This document shows positions 36,975 through 46,951 of a stretch of 64,000 nt of DNA, piece after piece. The position numbers and the translations under genes were made by a program. The stretch lies in the NCBI RefSeq assembly GCF_000496575.1, contig NZ_AYKT01000006.1, positions 1 to 64,000 of the forward strand. Direction: 5' to 3'. The notes below the pieces were generated by a model. It was not told where the DNA came from and ran no database searches. It saw only the letters and a program-made list of their open reading frames with translations. Positions within the stretch are counted from its first letter, which is position 1. Each line of letters opens with the position of its first letter. Source of the stretch: Geobacillus thermodenitrificans subsp. thermodenitrificans DSM 465 (GTDB lineage: Bacteria; Bacillota; Bacilli; Bacillales; Anoxybacillaceae).

Positions 36975-37772
36975 CTATTCCAAAATATGTTCAAGCCCGT
37001 AGACGAGCGTATGTAAATGCATAACCGTTTCCACCGCTAGTTTCACTCCAGACATGAATGAGCGGCGGTCGAGTGAATCATGGCGGATTGTCAGCGTCTG
37101 TCCCTCGCCGCCGAAAATGACTTCCTGATGGGCGACAAACCCTGGCAGGCGAACGCTATGAATCGGAATGCCGTCGTATGCAGCCCCACGCGCGCCGGCA
37201 AGCGTTTCTTTTTCATCCGGATGGCCTTGTTTTTTCGACGGACGCACTTCAGCGATAAGCTGTGCGGTTTTCAGGGCCGTCCCTGATGGCGCGTCAAGCT
37301 TTTGGTCATGATGTAGTTCGATAATTTCTACATCAGTGAAATATTTTGCCGCCATGCGGGCAAACTTCATCATCAGCACCGCGCCGACAGCAAAGTTCGG
37401 GGCAATGATCGCACCGATTTCGTTCGTCTCAGCGAGCTCCGTCAGCCGCTCGATATCTTCCGGCGTGAACCCGGTCGTGCCGATGACTGGACGGACGCCG
37501 TAGCGCAGCGCCAGTTCAGCATGTCGTTTTCCGACCTCGGGCGTCGTTAAATCGATGAGCACATCCGGCTTCACCTCGGTAAAGCAGCGGACAGCATCAG
37601 TATAAATCGGAGCGTCGATGCCGGCAAATCCATCGATGTCGGCCAAATTTTGCCCGTCATAGCGGCGGTCAATGACCGCAGCCAATTCAAAATGGTCTGT
37701 TCTTTGCACAAGTGCCACCGCTTCACGGCCCATGCGGCCGCGTGGCCCGGCAATGACGATGCGAATCGTCAT
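36975..37772 (-). CDS. dapB: 4-hydroxy-tetrahydrodipicolinate reductase
   Basis: NAD(P)H reductase of the diaminopimelate/lysine pathway, also needed for cell wall and spore dipicolinate. 265 residues. [13 protein letters not shown] for the nucleotide, and the catalytic [16 protein letters not shown] motif. AAGGAGG precedes the ATG at 37772, which overlaps the ypjD stop by four bases. Confidence 0.96.
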   Translation of the reverse strand: MTIRIVIAGPRGRMGREAVALVQRTDHFELAAVIDRRYDGQNLADIDGFAGIDAPIYTDAVRCFTEVKPDVLIDLTTPEVGKRHAELALRYGVRPVIGTTGFTPEDIERLTELAETNEIGAIIAPNFAVGAVLMMKFARMAAKYFTDVEIIELHHDQKLDAPSGTALKTAQLIAEVRPSKKQGHPDEKETLAGARGAAYDGIPIHSVRLPGFVAHQEVIFGGEGQTLTIRHDSLDRRSFMSGVKLAVETVMHLHTLVYGLEHILE

Positions 37773-38104
37773 TGAGATTCCTCCTTTCGCGTCCAACGGT
37801 CACGGTCGCGGATCCGGAACTTGTCCATCACCCGGTCGTGCGCCTCCTGCAAATCAATGTTGAGCGAATTGGCAAAACAGATGAGTACAAACAACAAATC
37901 GCCCAGCTCTTCTTCCACTGTTTTTTCTTTTTCCGTTACCTTTTTCGGCTTTTCCCCATAATAATGGTTCACTTCACGCGCCAGTTCGCCGAGCTCTTCG
38001 GTCAGCCGCGCGAGCATGGCGAGCGGGCTGAAATAACCTTCTTTAAACTGCCCGATATATTCATCCACTTCGCGTTGCATCTGTTTCATCGTTTTCTCCT
38101 GCAT
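37769..38104 (-). CDS. ypjD: MazG-like nucleotide pyrophosphohydrolase
   Basis: 111 residues, all-alpha MazG-type family with the metal-binding pattern [17 protein letters not shown] then [15 protein letters not shown] (E-x2-E...E-x2-D). Members hydrolyse NTP or dNTP side chains; the exact substrate is unknown. The ATG at 38104 follows GAGGTG. First gene of the run ypjD-dapB-mgsA-bshB1-bshA-cca-birA. Confidence 0.9.
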   Translation of the reverse strand: MQEKTMKQMQREVDEYIGQFKEGYFSPLAMLARLTEELGELAREVNHYYGEKPKKVTEKEKTVEEELGDLLFVLICFANSLNIDLQEAHDRVMDKFRIRDRDRWTRKEESQ

Positions 38105-38126
38105 GACCATCACCTCGTCTGTTTCC

Positions 38127-38155
38127 ATGTTAGCGAAAAGCGGCGCATTTGACAA
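38127..38155 (-). promoter_or_regulatory. Promoter of the ypjD to birA operon
   Basis: Minus-strand TTGTCA (38150-38155), 17-base spacer, TAACAT (38127-38132). Divergent from the ypjC promoter. Confidence 0.6.
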
Positions 38156-38197
38156 ATGTTTTCGCCAGTCGTCAATTTTCCCTGCTTTCGACCATCG

Positions 38198-38226
38198 TTG
38201 CCTGCGCAGGCAAGTTCCTCTATAAT
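38198..38226 (+). promoter_or_regulatory. ypjC promoter with a 16-bp palindrome over the -35
   Basis: TTGCCT (38198-38203), 17-base spacer, perfect TATAAT (38221-38226). TTGCCTGCGCAGGCAA (38198-38213) is a perfect 16-bp palindrome covering the -35 and the first half of the spacer, the usual place for a repressor site. Confidence 0.65.
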
Positions 38227-38263
38227 TAAGGACGCCGACTATTTTTGTGGACGGAGGGACGAT

Positions 38264-39133
38264 ATGATTTTCGGCTTAAAAATGAAAAACAGTTTATTTA
38301 TTTTGCTTGGCGCTGCTATTTTTGCCTTCGGCCTCGTCCATTTCAACATGCAAAACAATTTGGCGGAAGGCGGTTTTACCGGCATTACGCTTCTTCTTTA
38401 TTTTTTGTTTGGGCTTGATCCGGCCATCACCAACTTGGCGCTCAACATCCCGCTCTTTTTTATCGGTTGGAAGCTGCTTGGTCGTCAAATGTTTCTTTAT
38501 ACCGTGCTCGGCACCGTCGCCGTTTCAATGTTTTTATCCATTTTTCAACGCTACATGATTCATATGCCGCTTCAGCATGATATGACGCTCGCGGCGTTGT
38601 TTGCCGGCGTTTTCATCGGCGTTGGCCTCGGCATCATCTTCCGCTACGGCGGCACAACCGGGGGTGTCGACATTATCGCCCGCCTCGTCTATAAATATAA
38701 AGGCATCAGCATGGGCAAAACGATGTTTGCCTTTGATGCCGCCGTCATTACACTGTCGCTTCTTTACCTTTCGTACCGCGAGGCGATGTATACGTTAGTC
38801 GCCGTCTTTCTCGCCGCCCGAGTCATTGATTTTATGCAAGAAGGCGGCTATGCGGCGAAAGGGGCGACGATCATCTCAGAAAAAAGTGAGGAAATCGCCA
38901 ACCGGATTTTGACGGAAATGGAACGCGGCGTCACCGTGTTAAAAGGACGAGGTTCGTATACGAAGCGCGACCGTGACGTCTTATATTGCGTCGTCGCTAA
39001 AAACGAGCTGCCACGCTTAAAAAACGTCATTATGTCCGTTGACCCGCACGCCTTTGTTGCCGTCACCGATGTGCACGATGTGCTTGGTGAAGGATTTACG
39101 CTTGATGAACAAAAACGACCGCTTGAACAATAA
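38264..39133 (+). CDS. ypjC: YitT-family membrane protein
   Basis: 289 residues, YitT family. Five or six membrane helices in the first 200 residues, including the conserved GGTTGGVDIIARL segment and NLAEGGFTGITLLLYFL, then a soluble C-terminal DUF2179 domain (about 215-285, GVTVLKGRGSYTKRDRDVLY). Transport or signalling function is not established. The ATG at 38264 follows GGAGGGA. It is the only plus-strand gene in an otherwise minus-strand 40-kb stretch and has a strong promoter with a palindrome. Confidence 0.9.
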   Translation: MIFGLKMKNSLFILLGAAIFAFGLVHFNMQNNLAEGGFTGITLLLYFLFGLDPAITNLALNIPLFFIGWKLLGRQMFLYTVLGTVAVSMFLSIFQRYMIHMPLQHDMTLAALFAGVFIGVGLGIIFRYGGTTGGVDIIARLVYKYKGISMGKTMFAFDAAVITLSLLYLSYREAMYTLVAVFLAARVIDFMQEGGYAAKGATIISEKSEEIANRILTEMERGVTVLKGRGSYTKRDRDVLYCVVAKNELPRLKNVIMSVDPHAFVAVTDVHDVLGEGFTLDEQKRPLEQ

Positions 39134-39200
39134 TAACCGGAACGGCGCTCGCGCGGGCGGCATACGCTGAATTCGCTAGATGCCATCCAATTCAAACATA

Positions 39201-39226
39201 AAAAGGAGGGGGAACCCTCCCCCTCC
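39201..39226 (-). terminator. Terminator after ypjB
   Basis: GGAGGGGG and CCCCCTCC pair across a short loop with T4-5 on the minus strand; the C-rich arm gives alternative registers. Confidence 0.75.
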
Positions 39227-39242
39227 GAAAGCGAGGCGGCGC

Positions 39243-40031
39243 CTATTCTTCCGGCTGTCGCGCCCGCTTTTCCTCTTTTTCCCCTTTGTATTTCCGCCAG
39301 CCGACGTATGTCAGCGTCAACACAATCACTCCGCCAGTCGAAATCATCACCCAAATGAGTGATGGATCAGCTTCATCTTTTTTCACCCCGTCAAATAGCG
39401 CTTCGACATCGCGGCGTGCAGCGGCGAGCTGCTCTCGTTGCTCGTTTTTGGCAAGCTGCCAAAATGAGGCGGGTTGCAGTGCTTCCAGATTGCCGTCAAC
39501 CTTTTTGGCCGCTTTTGGCGGTACATCAATTTTCACACTCGGCTCAATTAATGTATAGCGATCAATAAATTGGCGAAAGGCAGCGTCATATGCCTCTCTC
39601 TCCCCACGTTCCGCCGCCTTTTCCATCGCAGCGAACGCCTCCATGACAGCCGGCTTCATCTCTGACCAAAGTGGCTGATGCGTCGATTGGACGGCATCAA
39701 CTACGAGACGGAACTGCGTAAGAGCAGCGATTTTGTCTTCCGCTGGAATCGATGCTGTCATGGCCTTTACCGCGTGTTCGTGCGTCACAGTCACCGCCCT
39801 CAGCTCGTCAGCCGATTTTAACCGTTCTCTCGCTCCAAGAGCGAAAAACCGTTCAGAAAAATAAAGGAGCACTTCTTTGGCTTCAGCAAAACGCTCATTT
39901 TTCGCCAATTGCAGCGCCTCGTCGGAAATGTCGTCAAGCTGTTTCCAACTTTCCATTGATTCGGCCGCGCCAACGAGCGCTGGCCATAAAAAGGCGATCG
40001 ATAACAACATGGCCAGCCCGATTCGTTTCAT
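39243..40031 (-). CDS. ypjB: Sporulation protein YpjB
   Basis: 262 residues. Cleavable-looking signal peptide (MKRIGLAMLLSIAFLWPALV, cut near AAE), a long helical extracytoplasmic region, and a C-terminal membrane helix (LIWVMISTGGVIVLTLTYVG) with a charged tail. This layout matches the SpoYpjB family; exact role unknown. The ATG at 40031 follows GGGAGGGACGAGG. Located between ypjA and ypjC as in B. subtilis. Confidence 0.88.
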   Translation of the reverse strand: MKRIGLAMLLSIAFLWPALVGAAESMESWKQLDDISDEALQLAKNERFAEAKEVLLYFSERFFALGARERLKSADELRAVTVTHEHAVKAMTASIPAEDKIAALTQFRLVVDAVQSTHQPLWSEMKPAVMEAFAAMEKAAERGEREAYDAAFRQFIDRYTLIEPSVKIDVPPKAAKKVDGNLEALQPASFWQLAKNEQREQLAAARRDVEALFDGVKKDEADPSLIWVMISTGGVIVLTLTYVGWRKYKGEKEEKRARQPEE

Positions 40032-40147
40032 CCTCGTCCCTCCCTCATTCACTACTACAATGTATGAAGGAGTGGACAAGAGTAGACCAAGCAACTGCGA
40101 TCAAGCGATAGGGCAAATTTTCCTCCCTTGTTACTCCTATTCCACTG

Positions 40148-40747
40148 CTATGCGGGAGGAAGCGAGAACGACTGTCGCCGTGTGCGGATGCCAAGCCAAT
40201 ACGCCACGGCAATGGAGGCAATGCTGAGCCAAAACGTAAAATAACCGATTTGATCAGCATAATGATCCAACATATGATAACGTGGCATCATGCCAAATAC
40301 GTAGTCGATGACATCGTTATGCAGCGTCCAAACCGCTGCCAAGGCAAGATGAACCGGACGAAATCGGTAAAGCGGAGCGTACAGCATGCCTTCGACCGCC
40401 ATGGCCCCATGGGAAACGATGAGCATCCATCCTGCCCAGTCAAGCGTTCCGGTGACGCGCCAAACGAGCACGTTCATGACGACCGCCCAAATCCCGTATT
40501 TGACAAGTGTCACAAGGGCAAGGGCTTCAAACAGCGGTGTCTGCCGACCGAGCAGCCAGGCGCCGAGAACGATGAGAAAAAAAAGACTCGCCGTCGGACT
40601 GTCGGGCACAAATGGCAAAAACAAGGGTGGTGTTTCCGCCAACTGATAACGATACCAATAATAGCCGTAAACGGTGCCGGCAGCATTCACAAGCAAAAGT
40701 AGCGAAACAACCGGCCGGGAAGCGAATATCGCATAAAGCCATGCCAT
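40148..40747 (-). CDS. ypjA: YpjA-family integral membrane protein
   Basis: 199 residues with five to six membrane helices (for example VVSLLLLVNAAGTVYGYYWY and TASLFFLIVLGAWLLG), DUF1405 family. The block PLYRFRPVHLALAAVWTLHN and HNDVIDY is characteristic. Function unknown; in bacilli it neighbours the qcr genes, so a role near the respiratory chain is possible but unproven. The ATG at 40747 follows GAGGTG. Confidence 0.88.
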   Translation of the reverse strand: MAWLYAIFASRPVVSLLLLVNAAGTVYGYYWYRYQLAETPPLFLPFVPDSPTASLFFLIVLGAWLLGRQTPLFEALALVTLVKYGIWAVVMNVLVWRVTGTLDWAGWMLIVSHGAMAVEGMLYAPLYRFRPVHLALAAVWTLHNDVIDYVFGMMPRYHMLDHYADQIGYFTFWLSIASIAVAYWLGIRTRRQSFSLPPA

Positions 40748-40780
40748 CGTTTGCACCTCATCTCAATTCAATGTAGGTAC

Positions 40781-40813
40781 GAAAAAAGCTGACTAACGCG
40801 AGTCAGCTTTTTC
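40781..40813 (-). terminator. Terminator after qcrABC
   Basis: GAAAAAAGCTGACT and AGTCAGCTTTTTC flank a six-base loop; T-rich on both sides. Confidence 0.88.
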
Positions 40814-40824
40814 GTGTGAAACGA

Positions 40825-41589
40825 TTATTCAGCTTTTAAGCCGGCGATGAATTCCGCCATTTTTTGCAACTCTTCATCCGTGCCTTTAAAAATGCCACCC
40901 GGCATGCTTCCTTGCCCTTCTTTAGCGATCTTCGCAATCTCTTCTGCTGTCAAGCCGGTGCCAACAAGCGACGGACCGGCACCACCGGACAAGTTTTCCC
41001 CGTGGCATGACGTACACGTATTGGCTTGAGCGATTTTATAGCCTTCAGCGTTCGTATCAATTTCCACTTCCGCACGAATTTTCCCTTGTTCAGCCGCTTT
41101 TTCCCAGTCGTGCGTGACGACCGATTCCCATGTCAAATAAACGATCGCAGCAAGAGTAAGAAGCATCATGCCTGTCGCCACCGGGCGCTTCCACGGACGG
41201 CGCTCCGGACCGCGATCCAAAAACGGAGCCAGCAACAAAGCGCCAAACGCCAACCCCGGCATGACGATCGCGCCGATGACTGTATACGGACCGGACGCAT
41301 ACGAATATTTGAGCAATTGGTATAAGAATAAGAAATACCAGTCAGGCAGCGGGATATACGTCGTGTCCGTCGGGTCGGCAATCCGCTCGAGCGGCGACGG
41401 GTGGGCGACGGTCAAACATAAAAAGCCAACGAGAAAGACCGAACCGACAAGCCATTCCTTTAACAGGAAGTTCGGCCAAAACACTTCCGTTTTCCCGGGA
41501 TACTCTGAATAGTCCTTTGGAATATTCGGTTTTCGTACCGCGGGAATACGGGAATCGCCGACAAATTTCATTCCTTTTCCGCGATGCAT
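40825..41589 (-). CDS. qcrC: Menaquinol:cytochrome c reductase, cytochrome b/c subunit
   Basis: 254 residues, a fusion of a subunit IV-like part (membrane helices about 43-62, 100-122 and 137-154) with a C-terminal cytochrome c domain. The heme c motif CTSCH is at 192-196 and the Met ligand is probably in GSMPGGIF. PDWYFLFLYQLLKY is the quinol-site helix typical of the split b-type cytochromes. Third gene of qcrA-qcrB-qcrC, as in other bacilli. Confidence 0.95.
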   Translation of the reverse strand: MHRGKGMKFVGDSRIPAVRKPNIPKDYSEYPGKTEVFWPNFLLKEWLVGSVFLVGFLCLTVAHPSPLERIADPTDTTYIPLPDWYFLFLYQLLKYSYASGPYTVIGAIVMPGLAFGALLLAPFLDRGPERRPWKRPVATGMMLLTLAAIVYLTWESVVTHDWEKAAEQGKIRAEVEIDTNAEGYKIAQANTCTSCHGENLSGGAGPSLVGTGLTAEEIAKIAKEGQGSMPGGIFKGTDEELQKMAEFIAGLKAE

Positions 41590-41639
41590 TGCGTGATTCC
41601 CTCCTTTTTTCTATCGCCTCAAAACGTCCAACCGACCGA

Positions 41640-42314
41640 TCATAGCGGACCGGAAATGCCTTGTCTGCGAATCATTAAAAAGTGCGCTGCCATTAAGCCA
41701 AGCAAAGCCGCCGGCAAGAAGAACACATGAATCGCAAAGAAGCGCGCCAACGTCTGGGCACCGACAATTTCCGGATCCCCGGCCAACAACGTTTTGATCG
41801 CCGGACCGATGAGCGGCACTGCTTCAGCGATTTGCAGACCAACTTTCGTCGCAAACAGCGCTTTCATATCCCAAGGTAACAAATAACCGGTAAAACCAAG
41901 CCCCATCATGACCATGAAGATCAACACGCCGACGATCCAGTTCATTTCGCGCGGCTTTTTATACGCCCCTTGGAAAAAGACGCGCAGCGTATGTAAAAAC
42001 ATCATGACGATGACCAAGCTTGCTCCCCAATGATGCATGCCACGCACGATTTGGCCGAACGCCACTTCGTTTTGCAAATAATAAACCGACTCCCACGCGT
42101 TTTTAATGTCCGGGACATAGTACATGGTTAAAAACATGCCTGACAAAATTTGAATGACCGTGACAAAAAACGTCAGTCCGCCAAAACAGTAGACAAAGGC
42201 GGAAAAATGATGAGCCGGGTTGACGTGCTCCGGAACTTCGTGATCGGCGATATCCCGCCATAAAGGCGTAATATCTAAGCGTTCATCGACCCAGTCATAC
42301 AGCTTGTTTAACAC
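41640..42314 (-). CDS. qcrB: Menaquinol:cytochrome c reductase, cytochrome b6-type subunit
   Basis: 224 residues, four membrane helices. Cys43 in VYCFGGL is the site that binds the extra heme ci in b6-type cytochromes; RGMHHWGASLV (His94/His95) and the later RFFAIHVFFLPA supply heme b ligands. GTG start at 42314, eight bases after GGAGG and three after the qcrA stop. Carries electrons from menaquinol across the membrane. Confidence 0.95.
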   Translation of the reverse strand: MLNKLYDWVDERLDITPLWRDIADHEVPEHVNPAHHFSAFVYCFGGLTFFVTVIQILSGMFLTMYYVPDIKNAWESVYYLQNEVAFGQIVRGMHHWGASLVIVMMFLHTLRVFFQGAYKKPREMNWIVGVLIFMVMMGLGFTGYLLPWDMKALFATKVGLQIAEAVPLIGPAIKTLLAGDPEIVGAQTLARFFAIHVFFLPAALLGLMAAHFLMIRRQGISGPL

Positions 42315-42317
42315 GCA

Positions 42318-42827
42318 TTACGCCTCCCCTCTTGGTTTCGCCTTGCCTAAATACAGCTTTCCGTCTTTCACTTCGAACTCGTAGCGGTCAAGCGGAGCTG
42401 TCGGCGGCGTCCCCGGAACGTTCGTGCCGTCTTTCGTATAGAGCCCGTAGTGGCACGGACAGAAGAAATGATTCGGGTTGTTTTTGTCCGTATTCCAGTC
42501 GACCGTACAGCCAAGGTGTTTACAAACCGGTGACAGGGCGATAATGTCCCCTTTTTCATCCTTATACACCCAAGCTGATCTCGGTTCTTCCGACTCGTAC
42601 CAAGCGTCTTTCACCTTCACTTTAAAGTCGAAGCGCTTCGGTTCGGTCGTGATCTCTTTGACGTCCGCTACCGCGACCATATCCGTGCCTGCCGTCTCTC
42701 TCAAGATCGGGTCAAAGGCGAAGCGGAGCATCGGCATAAGCATTCCTGCTGCCATAAAACCGCCGACGCCGGTCAGCGTGTAGTTTAAAAATTGACGTCT
42801 CGTTACGCGATGTTTGTTGTCGCTCAT
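42318..42827 (-). CDS. qcrA: Menaquinol:cytochrome c reductase, Rieske iron-sulphur subunit
   Basis: 169 residues. An N-terminal twin-arginine-like segment (TRRQFLNYTLTGVGGFMAAG) gives the membrane anchor and suggests Tat export. The [2Fe-2S] motifs are CKHLGC (Cys102, His104) and CPCH (Cys123, His126). The ATG at 42827 follows AGGGGGGA. First gene of qcrABC, with a strong promoter at 42907-42935. Confidence 0.95.
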   Translation of the reverse strand: MSDNKHRVTRRQFLNYTLTGVGGFMAAGMLMPMLRFAFDPILRETAGTDMVAVADVKEITTEPKRFDFKVKVKDAWYESEEPRSAWVYKDEKGDIIALSPVCKHLGCTVDWNTDKNNPNHFFCPCHYGLYTKDGTNVPGTPPTAPLDRYEFEVKDGKLYLGKAKPRGEA

Positions 42828-42906
42828 CGTCTTCCCCCCTCTATGCAAAGTCAAGTCCACACCGGACAATTTTACGTATAACACAATGGAAAACTAGGAC
42901 ATTCTA

Positions 42907-42935
42907 ATGATAGCTCAATTGCTGGACAAGGTCAA
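42907..42935 (-). promoter_or_regulatory. qcrABC promoter
   Basis: Minus-strand TTGACC (42930-42935), 17-base spacer, TATCAT (42907-42912). About 80 bases before the qcrA start. Confidence 0.7.
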
Positions 42936-42970
42936 TATCACAAACGGCAAAACGTGGGACTTTGCTTTGC

Positions 42971-43426
42971 CTACCTTTTCGTCCAGCGGTTAACGAAAAA
43001 GCGGAGCAGCTCAGCGGCCTGCTCGCGGACGAGTTCATGCTTATACGACTCATCCATGCTCTCGAGCGGAACGGTCGGAACGAGCCAAAAGCGACTGGCC
43101 TCCGTCCCCTCTTGCCATGTGCGATCGCACGTCACATAAAACACATGTTCCATCCCTTCCTGCCTGAGCCGGTTTGTCCAATTCGCCAGCCTTTCCAACA
43201 GCTCATCCCGTTGTTCATCCACAAAATAAACAAACGGCGGCAACAAAAACACGCGCCCCCTCAGCTGCCGCTCGACCTCGGTGGCGACGAGCCCGACAAG
43301 CTCCCCGCCGGAAGCGAGCCGCCTCGCTCCTTGGCCGACAGCCACCGGCAAAAGCGGAACGAGCGCCGTATCAATGTAGTCGCGCTCTTTTTCGTAGGTG
43401 GCGACGTCTCCGCTTGTCCATTTCAT
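42971..43426 (-). CDS. ypiF: YpiF-family protein
   Basis: 151 residues (DUF2487), soluble, start MKWTSGDVATYEKERDYIDT with AAGGGGA upstream. In B. subtilis ypiF lies directly before qcrA and after ypiB, the same here. Function unknown. It may be read into qcrABC, though qcrA has its own promoter. Confidence 0.87.
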   Translation of the reverse strand: MKWTSGDVATYEKERDYIDTALVPLLPVAVGQGARRLASGGELVGLVATEVERQLRGRVFLLPPFVYFVDEQRDELLERLANWTNRLRQEGMEHVFYVTCDRTWQEGTEASRFWLVPTVPLESMDESYKHELVREQAAELLRFFVNRWTKR

Positions 43427-43488
43427 CGCTATTCCCCTTTGCCATAAAGTTTGTTCCTTATCACCATACCATATTTTTCGGCAAAAGA

Positions 43489-43510
43489 AAAACCTTGCCT
43501 GCGGCAAGGT
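43489..43510 (-). terminator. Terminator after ypiB
   Basis: Minus-strand ACCTTGCC-GCAG-GGCAAGGT followed by T4 lies immediately after the ypiB stop. Confidence 0.85.
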
Positions 43511-43511
43511 G

Positions 43512-44087
<576 letters not shown>

Positions 44088-44101
44088 TCACCGCTTCTCC
44101 C

Positions 44102-45358
44102 CTACTCTTCGAGCTCAAGCAGCATCTCGGCCGCCTCCGTGTGGCTCGGGTCCAAACCGACGATTTGTTGAAATATTTCTCTCGCTGCAGCCCGATTTCC
44201 TTCCTCGATGAGAAAATATCCGTACTCTTCAAGAAAATCGACGTTATTCTTAAAGAAATTATATGCCTCAGCGTAATGATTTAATGCATCGTCATACATC
44301 TCGAGTCGATGTTTGGCGCGCCCTAAATCCCATTCAAACTGCGGATCGTATTCACCGTCAGCCATCGCCCGCTCCAAAAGCGCCACTACATCCTCATAGC
44401 GCTGTTCGTGAAGCCAAAGCGCCGATAAAACAGTAAGTGCCTCAATATAGCCACCATCGATCTCGAGCGCCTTTTTCAGCTGCTCTCCCGCTTCAGCCGG
44501 TTTGTTCAGCTTTAAGGCCAGTTTGCCGATATAAAGACGGAGCTCTTTATTCCACTCATCGATTTTTATCCCTTCAAGCGCCGTCTCATAACTTTTTCGG
44601 AGCTGTCCTTCTTGTTCATAAGCTTTCGCCAAATATAAGTAAAGGGGAGCATAGTCTGGATCGAGCTCTTTTAAGGCGCTGAGCTTGTCGATGGCCGTTT
44701 GTGCATAACCGGCCTGTAGGGCTGTGAATCCGTAGGCGAACAATGTCCGGCTGTCCGTTTTTTCGTTGAGCGCTTCTTCATAATACGGGAGGGCCGCCTC
44801 AAACTCCCCGGATCGGGTGAGCGCCTCGGCAAGCCGTTCCACCAAGAGAACGCCAGCCATCTCGCGCGTGCTTTTTTGCACTTGTTCATAAAACGGCACG
44901 CTTTTCGCGTATTCGCCGAGCGAAAAATACAATTCCGCCAAGGCGAATTGGACGACCGGCTCATCCGGTGCCTTTTTATACGCTTGGCGCAATTTTCGCT
45001 CGCTCACTTCCGTCAGTCCTTGCATTTCGTATAAGTCAGCGGCTAGCAGGCACGCCCGAACGAACTGTGGATCGTCTTCACCGATCTCGTCCAAAATGGC
45101 GAGCGCTTCATCTTCAGCTTCCAGTTCCGTATACACTTCAGCTAAAAACAAGCGGATGTCGCCATCATCCGGATAGCGGGCGGCCAACTCCTCGAGCAGC
45201 CCTTTTGCCTCCTCCGGCATTCCCCATGCATACAAGCAGTCAGCAAGCTCATATTTCTCCTCATCGCTGCCATACTTTTTCACTTTCGGGACGAGCGCCA
45301 ATGCTTTGTCAACATTTCCGTTTTCTACTAGACGAATGATTTGTTCAACGCGTGTCAT
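44102..45358 (-). CDS. ypiA: TPR-repeat protein YpiA
   Basis: 418 residues made of about eleven tetratricopeptide repeats from end to end (for example LADCLYAWGMPEEAKGLLEE and ALAELYFSLGEYAKSVPFYE). Acidic, cytoplasmic, no catalytic motif; a protein-interaction scaffold of unknown partners. First gene before ypiB in a likely two-gene transcript, same order as B. subtilis. Confidence 0.9.
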   Translation of the reverse strand: MTRVEQIIRLVENGNVDKALALVPKVKKYGSDEEKYELADCLYAWGMPEEAKGLLEELAARYPDDGDIRLFLAEVYTELEAEDEALAILDEIGEDDPQFVRACLLAADLYEMQGLTEVSERKLRQAYKKAPDEPVVQFALAELYFSLGEYAKSVPFYEQVQKSTREMAGVLLVERLAEALTRSGEFEAALPYYEEALNEKTDSRTLFAYGFTALQAGYAQTAIDKLSALKELDPDYAPLYLYLAKAYEQEGQLRKSYETALEGIKIDEWNKELRLYIGKLALKLNKPAEAGEQLKKALEIDGGYIEALTVLSALWLHEQRYEDVVALLERAMADGEYDPQFEWDLGRAKHRLEMYDDALNHYAEAYNFFKNNVDFLEEYGYFLIEEGNRAAAREIFQQIVGLDPSHTEAAEMLLELEE

Positions 45359-45641
45359 TTCCGTGAACCTCTCTTATCGCGACAGATTGTTGTTTAGTGG
45401 GCGATGTTATCCGCCCTCTCCCTGTCTGAATATTTATGTACTACTGCAATGGGAACATGATTAATCATAATCGACAATGGCCGTTTCAGCAACCGAACCG
45501 CTCGCCGCCCGCCAACGCGCTGTCTCGCAAAAAATGTATCCGCTTTCAAAAAGTAAGGAGAAGCCATCCCTCTTATTGACAACATATGAATGAACAAAGC
45601 AAAATATGCCCCTCGCCCACTTGGGGCGAGGGCGCTTGAGA
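45359..45641 (-). promoter_or_regulatory. Upstream region of ypiA with a palindrome, and terminator of the aromatic operon
   Basis: No gene. ATGATTAATCAT (45457-45468) is a perfect 12-bp palindrome about 100 bases before ypiA. At 45605-45633 a GCCCTCGCCC / GGGCGAGGGC hairpin follows the aroA stop and is followed by ATATTTT on the minus strand, a terminator for the trp supraoperon. A clear -10/-35 pair for ypiA was not found. Confidence 0.55.
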
Positions 45642-46925
45642 CTACAGCAAAGAACGAAGATCGGCAAAAAAGGCCGGATAGGAGACGGCGACCGCTTCCG
45701 GACGCTCAAGGCGAGCCGTTCCTTTCGCGCAGCACGCAGCGATGGCCAGCATCATCCCGATCCGATGATCACCGTGGCTGTCGACGACAATCCCATCGGC
45801 ATAAAGCGCCGTTTTGCCGCGAATGATCATGCCATCGTCGGTTGCTTCAATATCAGCGCCAAACTTTTTCAGCTCGGCAACGACTGTATCGATCCGATTC
45901 GTTTCTTTTACTTTCAACTCACTGGCATCTTTAATGATAGTTGTCCCTTCCGCTTGCGTCGCCAACAAGGCAATGATTGGAATTTCATCAATCAGCCTTG
46001 GAATGATATCACCACCAATTTCAATGGCGTGAAGCGTCGATGTGCGGATTGTAATATCGCCGATCGGCTCCGTTTCCTCATTGCGGATATGGTCAATCGT
46101 AATGTCGGCTCCCATTCGCTCGAGCACATCGATGATGCCTGTTCTTGTCGGATTTAAGCCAACGTTTTTCAGCGTAATTTCACTGTTTGGCACAATCGCG
46201 CCAGCGACGAGGAAAAAAGCAGCCGATGAAATGTCGCCAGGAACGTAAATGTGCGTCCCGCGTAAGGACTGCGGACCGGCAATAGAGACGGTTAGGCCGT
46301 CAACATTCACTTCGCCGCCAAACAACCGAATCATTCGTTCGGTATGGTCGCGCGAGCGGTGCGGCTCAGTGACGGACGTCACTCCGTCAGTAAACAAACC
46401 GGCAAGCAAAATCGCCGACTTCACTTGAGCGCTCGCCACCGGTGAGGTATAGCGGAGCGGGCGAAGCGCGCCGCCGCGGATCGCAAGCGGGGTATAGTTT
46501 CCGTCATCACGCCCGTCAATGTGTGCTCCCATCTCACGGAGCGGCTTCGTCACCCGCGCCATCGGCCGTTTGGCAATGGACTCGTCGCCAACAAGGCAAG
46601 CATGAAACGGCTGACCGGCCAAAATGCCAAGCAAAAGGCGCGCCGTCGTGCCGGAATTGCCGACATCAAGCACGGCGGCCGGCTCACGAAGCCCTCCGGA
46701 CCCTGCCCCTTCGACGATGACGTTCGTCCCGTCTTGATGAATGTCGACACCAAGTTTGCGGAAACAGTCAATTGTACTTAAACAATCTGCACCAGGCAAA
46801 AAATGATCGATCACCGTCCGTCCGGAAGCGAGCGCCCCGAGCATGACAGCGCGATGGGAAATCGATTTGTCGCCGGGCACCTCAATCGTTCCCCGAAGCG
46901 AGGATACGTTCGTTGGCAGCTGCAT
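45642..46925 (-). CDS. aroA: 3-phosphoshikimate 1-carboxyvinyltransferase (EPSP synthase)
   Basis: Joins shikimate-3-phosphate and PEP, sixth step to chorismate (called aroE in B. subtilis). 427 residues, two inverse alpha/beta domains. [18 protein letters not shown] near the N-terminus, [15 protein letters not shown] and the [17 protein letters not shown] region are all present. The sequence has the class II pattern of Firmicutes rather than the plant/E. coli pattern (inference). The ATG at 46925 follows GGAGGG. Last gene of the aromatic supraoperon. Confidence 0.95.
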   Translation of the reverse strand: MQLPTNVSSLRGTIEVPGDKSISHRAVMLGALASGRTVIDHFLPGADCLSTIDCFRKLGVDIHQDGTNVIVEGAGSGGLREPAAVLDVGNSGTTARLLLGILAGQPFHACLVGDESIAKRPMARVTKPLREMGAHIDGRDDGNYTPLAIRGGALRPLRYTSPVASAQVKSAILLAGLFTDGVTSVTEPHRSRDHTERMIRLFGGEVNVDGLTVSIAGPQSLRGTHIYVPGDISSAAFFLVAGAIVPNSEITLKNVGLNPTRTGIIDVLERMGADITIDHIRNEETEPIGDITIRTSTLHAIEIGGDIIPRLIDEIPIIALLATQAEGTTIIKDASELKVKETNRIDTVVAELKKFGADIEATDDGMIIRGKTALYADGIVVDSHGDHRIGMMLAIAACCAKGTARLERPEAVAVSYPAFFADLRSLL

Positions 46926-46951
46926 GCAACATCCCTCCACTGTTTTTCTTG

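Noticed and set aside
42318-42827. Considered a frameshift or fusion in qcrA
   Set aside because: Length, anchor and both Rieske motifs are intact; the longer frame upstream has no ribosome site.
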